Part shown: positions 62,718 to 64,000 of the stretch, piece after piece | How the letters are laid out: every line of letters starts with the position of its first letter | How positions within the stretch are numbered: the stretch's first letter is position 1 | DNA from: Theropithecus gelada | Taxonomy: Eukaryota > Chordata > Mammalia > Primates > Cercopithecidae | DNA: 64,000 nucleotides | Direction of reading: 5' to 3' | NCBI RefSeq assembly: GCF_003255815.1 | Contig: NC_037673.1 | Coordinates: 10,371,006 to 10,435,005 of the forward strand | Made by a program: the position numbers and the translations under genes | Notes under the pieces: model-generated | Databases searched by the model: none | What the model saw: only the letters and a program-made list of their open reading frames with translations | Told to the model about the DNA's origin: nothing

Positions 62718-64000
62718 GTAACAGAGAGGACACGACGCTAGAGCACTGCAGTGGGAGGACGGGGCACCCTCGATCAGCTTCTGCCCGCACAAAGTGACTG
62801 GGGCCGGGGGCCCTTCTCATGCACTGATGAAGGGGTGACTTAGGTTGCGGCCCAGCACAGGCGCTCATTGACTGGGAAAAGCAGTCTCTTCATCCACTCT
62901 CCTCAGGAAAGCACGGAGCCTGCAGGGCAGCCTAGAAACAAATTCCAAAACTCTTGTTTTGACTGCTCGGAATCTGTAGCTTTGCGCTTCCAGAGTTTAT
63001 GGAAAATATAGTCCCACCTGGGGTGACTTTTTAAACATTTCCTAGTAAGTCGATGGAAAACAAATCCATTCCTGCATTTTTAGTTCTTGAAATACCTTCT
63101 TGGCTTGGTCTTAATTTATTTGGGCTATTAATTTTCTGGACAGCAAAATAATAATTAGCATGGCTGGTGAGCAGAGGGAAACGTCTCACTCGACTGCACC
63201 CCGGCATTTCTGGGCAACGTCCTTCTTCAGAGTGTGACAGGTGAAGCCGTCTCCCTCCTTCAGCCTGGCTTCAGCACTGACAACATTCCCACAAGATGGC
63301 ACTGCTGGTCCTCTCAGCCCGTGAAGGCTCCGGCCAGCTTGGCCACAGCGAGGAGAAATGGAACCTGGCCAGGCACTGCAGGCAAGGGCTGCTGGCACCT
63401 GGACACGAGGTGCCCCTTCTCCCCAGGAGTGGCTAATTGTCACATGAGTCCGACCAAAGGTATATAGAACTCAACTCCAGCGCTGCAAACACAATTCTAA
63501 ACCCGAGAGAAAATAACCTGGAACCTAATTCCTTCTAAATTTGGTATATGACATTTATAAAATGTTTCAAAAGGGCACAGCCAGAGGTGCTCTTCTAGGG
63601 TAGAATACTTGAGTTCGCACTGGTCTAACAGCACCTTCTTTGCAGTGAGGTGGTAGTTTCATATGACTGGAATCAGTGTCTTCAAATCCCTCAGCGAAGA
63701 GGCTGCGACAGCAATCTGCCCCTTCCTCAGACCTACTGTTTCCAGGACACTGTGATTTCAGGACAAAACCTCACCCCAACCTGTTCTTCTGGGTCTGGGC
63801 CAGGTCTGGGTCTGTGTGGGAAGGATGCTGTCATTTGGGGGTTCTGAAATATTTCTCTCCAGGTAGCATTCCACCCACAGATGGTTGGCTAATTGTTGAT
63901 CCAGATGTCAAAACTTCACAGAGATTTTTTTTTAGTTAGGAAAGGCTAAAACCCCAAGTTCTGAGTGTGTCGGGTGAACAGGGCTCATCAGTAGATGACG
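62718..64000. other. DAP intron 2 to window end
   Basis: No exon, RNA gene or repeat family recognised in the last 1.3 kb. Short open frames lack any domain. Confidence 0.4.

Overview
This is primate, almost certainly human, nuclear DNA. It has many Alu copies with both monomers and A-tails, MIR, L2, L1M, MER5A/MER1, Tigger and MaLR relics, and spliced genes with large introns. From their proteins I recognise two genes, which places the window in the 5p15.2 neighbourhood of the human genome; that placement is knowledge, not read from the sequence.

Layout. Positions 1-10046 are an intron of ANKRD33B (+ strand), filled with an L2 relic, Alus, an L1M 3' fragment and MER5A. A 141-nt ANKRD33B exon lies at 10047-10187. 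It is followed by a 10,090-bp intron that starts with a 31-bp-unit minisatellite, then carries a MaLR LTR, Alus and MER5A copies. The terminal ANKRD33B exon begins at 20278. It has 842 nt of GC- and CpG-rich coding sequence ending at a TGA at 21117-21119, then a long Alu-free 3' UTR that probably ends just after an AATAAA at 26969-26974. The intergenic part, about 27.0-48.2 kb, has no gene I can support. It holds an L1M split by an Alu, MLT1 LTRs, a MER1 hAT element, a solo ERV1-type LTR with an AGAG target duplication, a 730-bp GAT/GGT satellite seeded on a MIR tail, and a 32-bp perfect inverted repeat. From about 48.2 kb to the end is DAP on the - strand: terminal exon 4 with 3' UTR (about 48.2-50192), intron 3 with a 59-bp minisatellite, exon 3 (51454-51496), and then part of a very large intron 2 holding an Alu-interrupted Tigger1-like transposon, an L1M fragment, CA repeats and a 45-bp minisatellite.

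The two genes converge tail to tail and there is no sign of a shared pathway. ANKRD33B is a poorly characterised ankyrin-repeat protein. DAP encodes the small proline-rich death-associated protein 1, known as an mTOR-phosphorylated suppressor of autophagy and a ribosome-associated factor.

I see no undescribed multi-gene system. The observations most worth a check are these: a long alternative frame across DAP exon 4 that skipping exon 3 would enter; the DAP Ser51 codon split by an intron; an in-frame skippable ANKRD33B exon; a 309-codon antisense ORF in the ANKRD33B 3' UTR; unexplained short duplications in both orientations; and several satellites beside exons.
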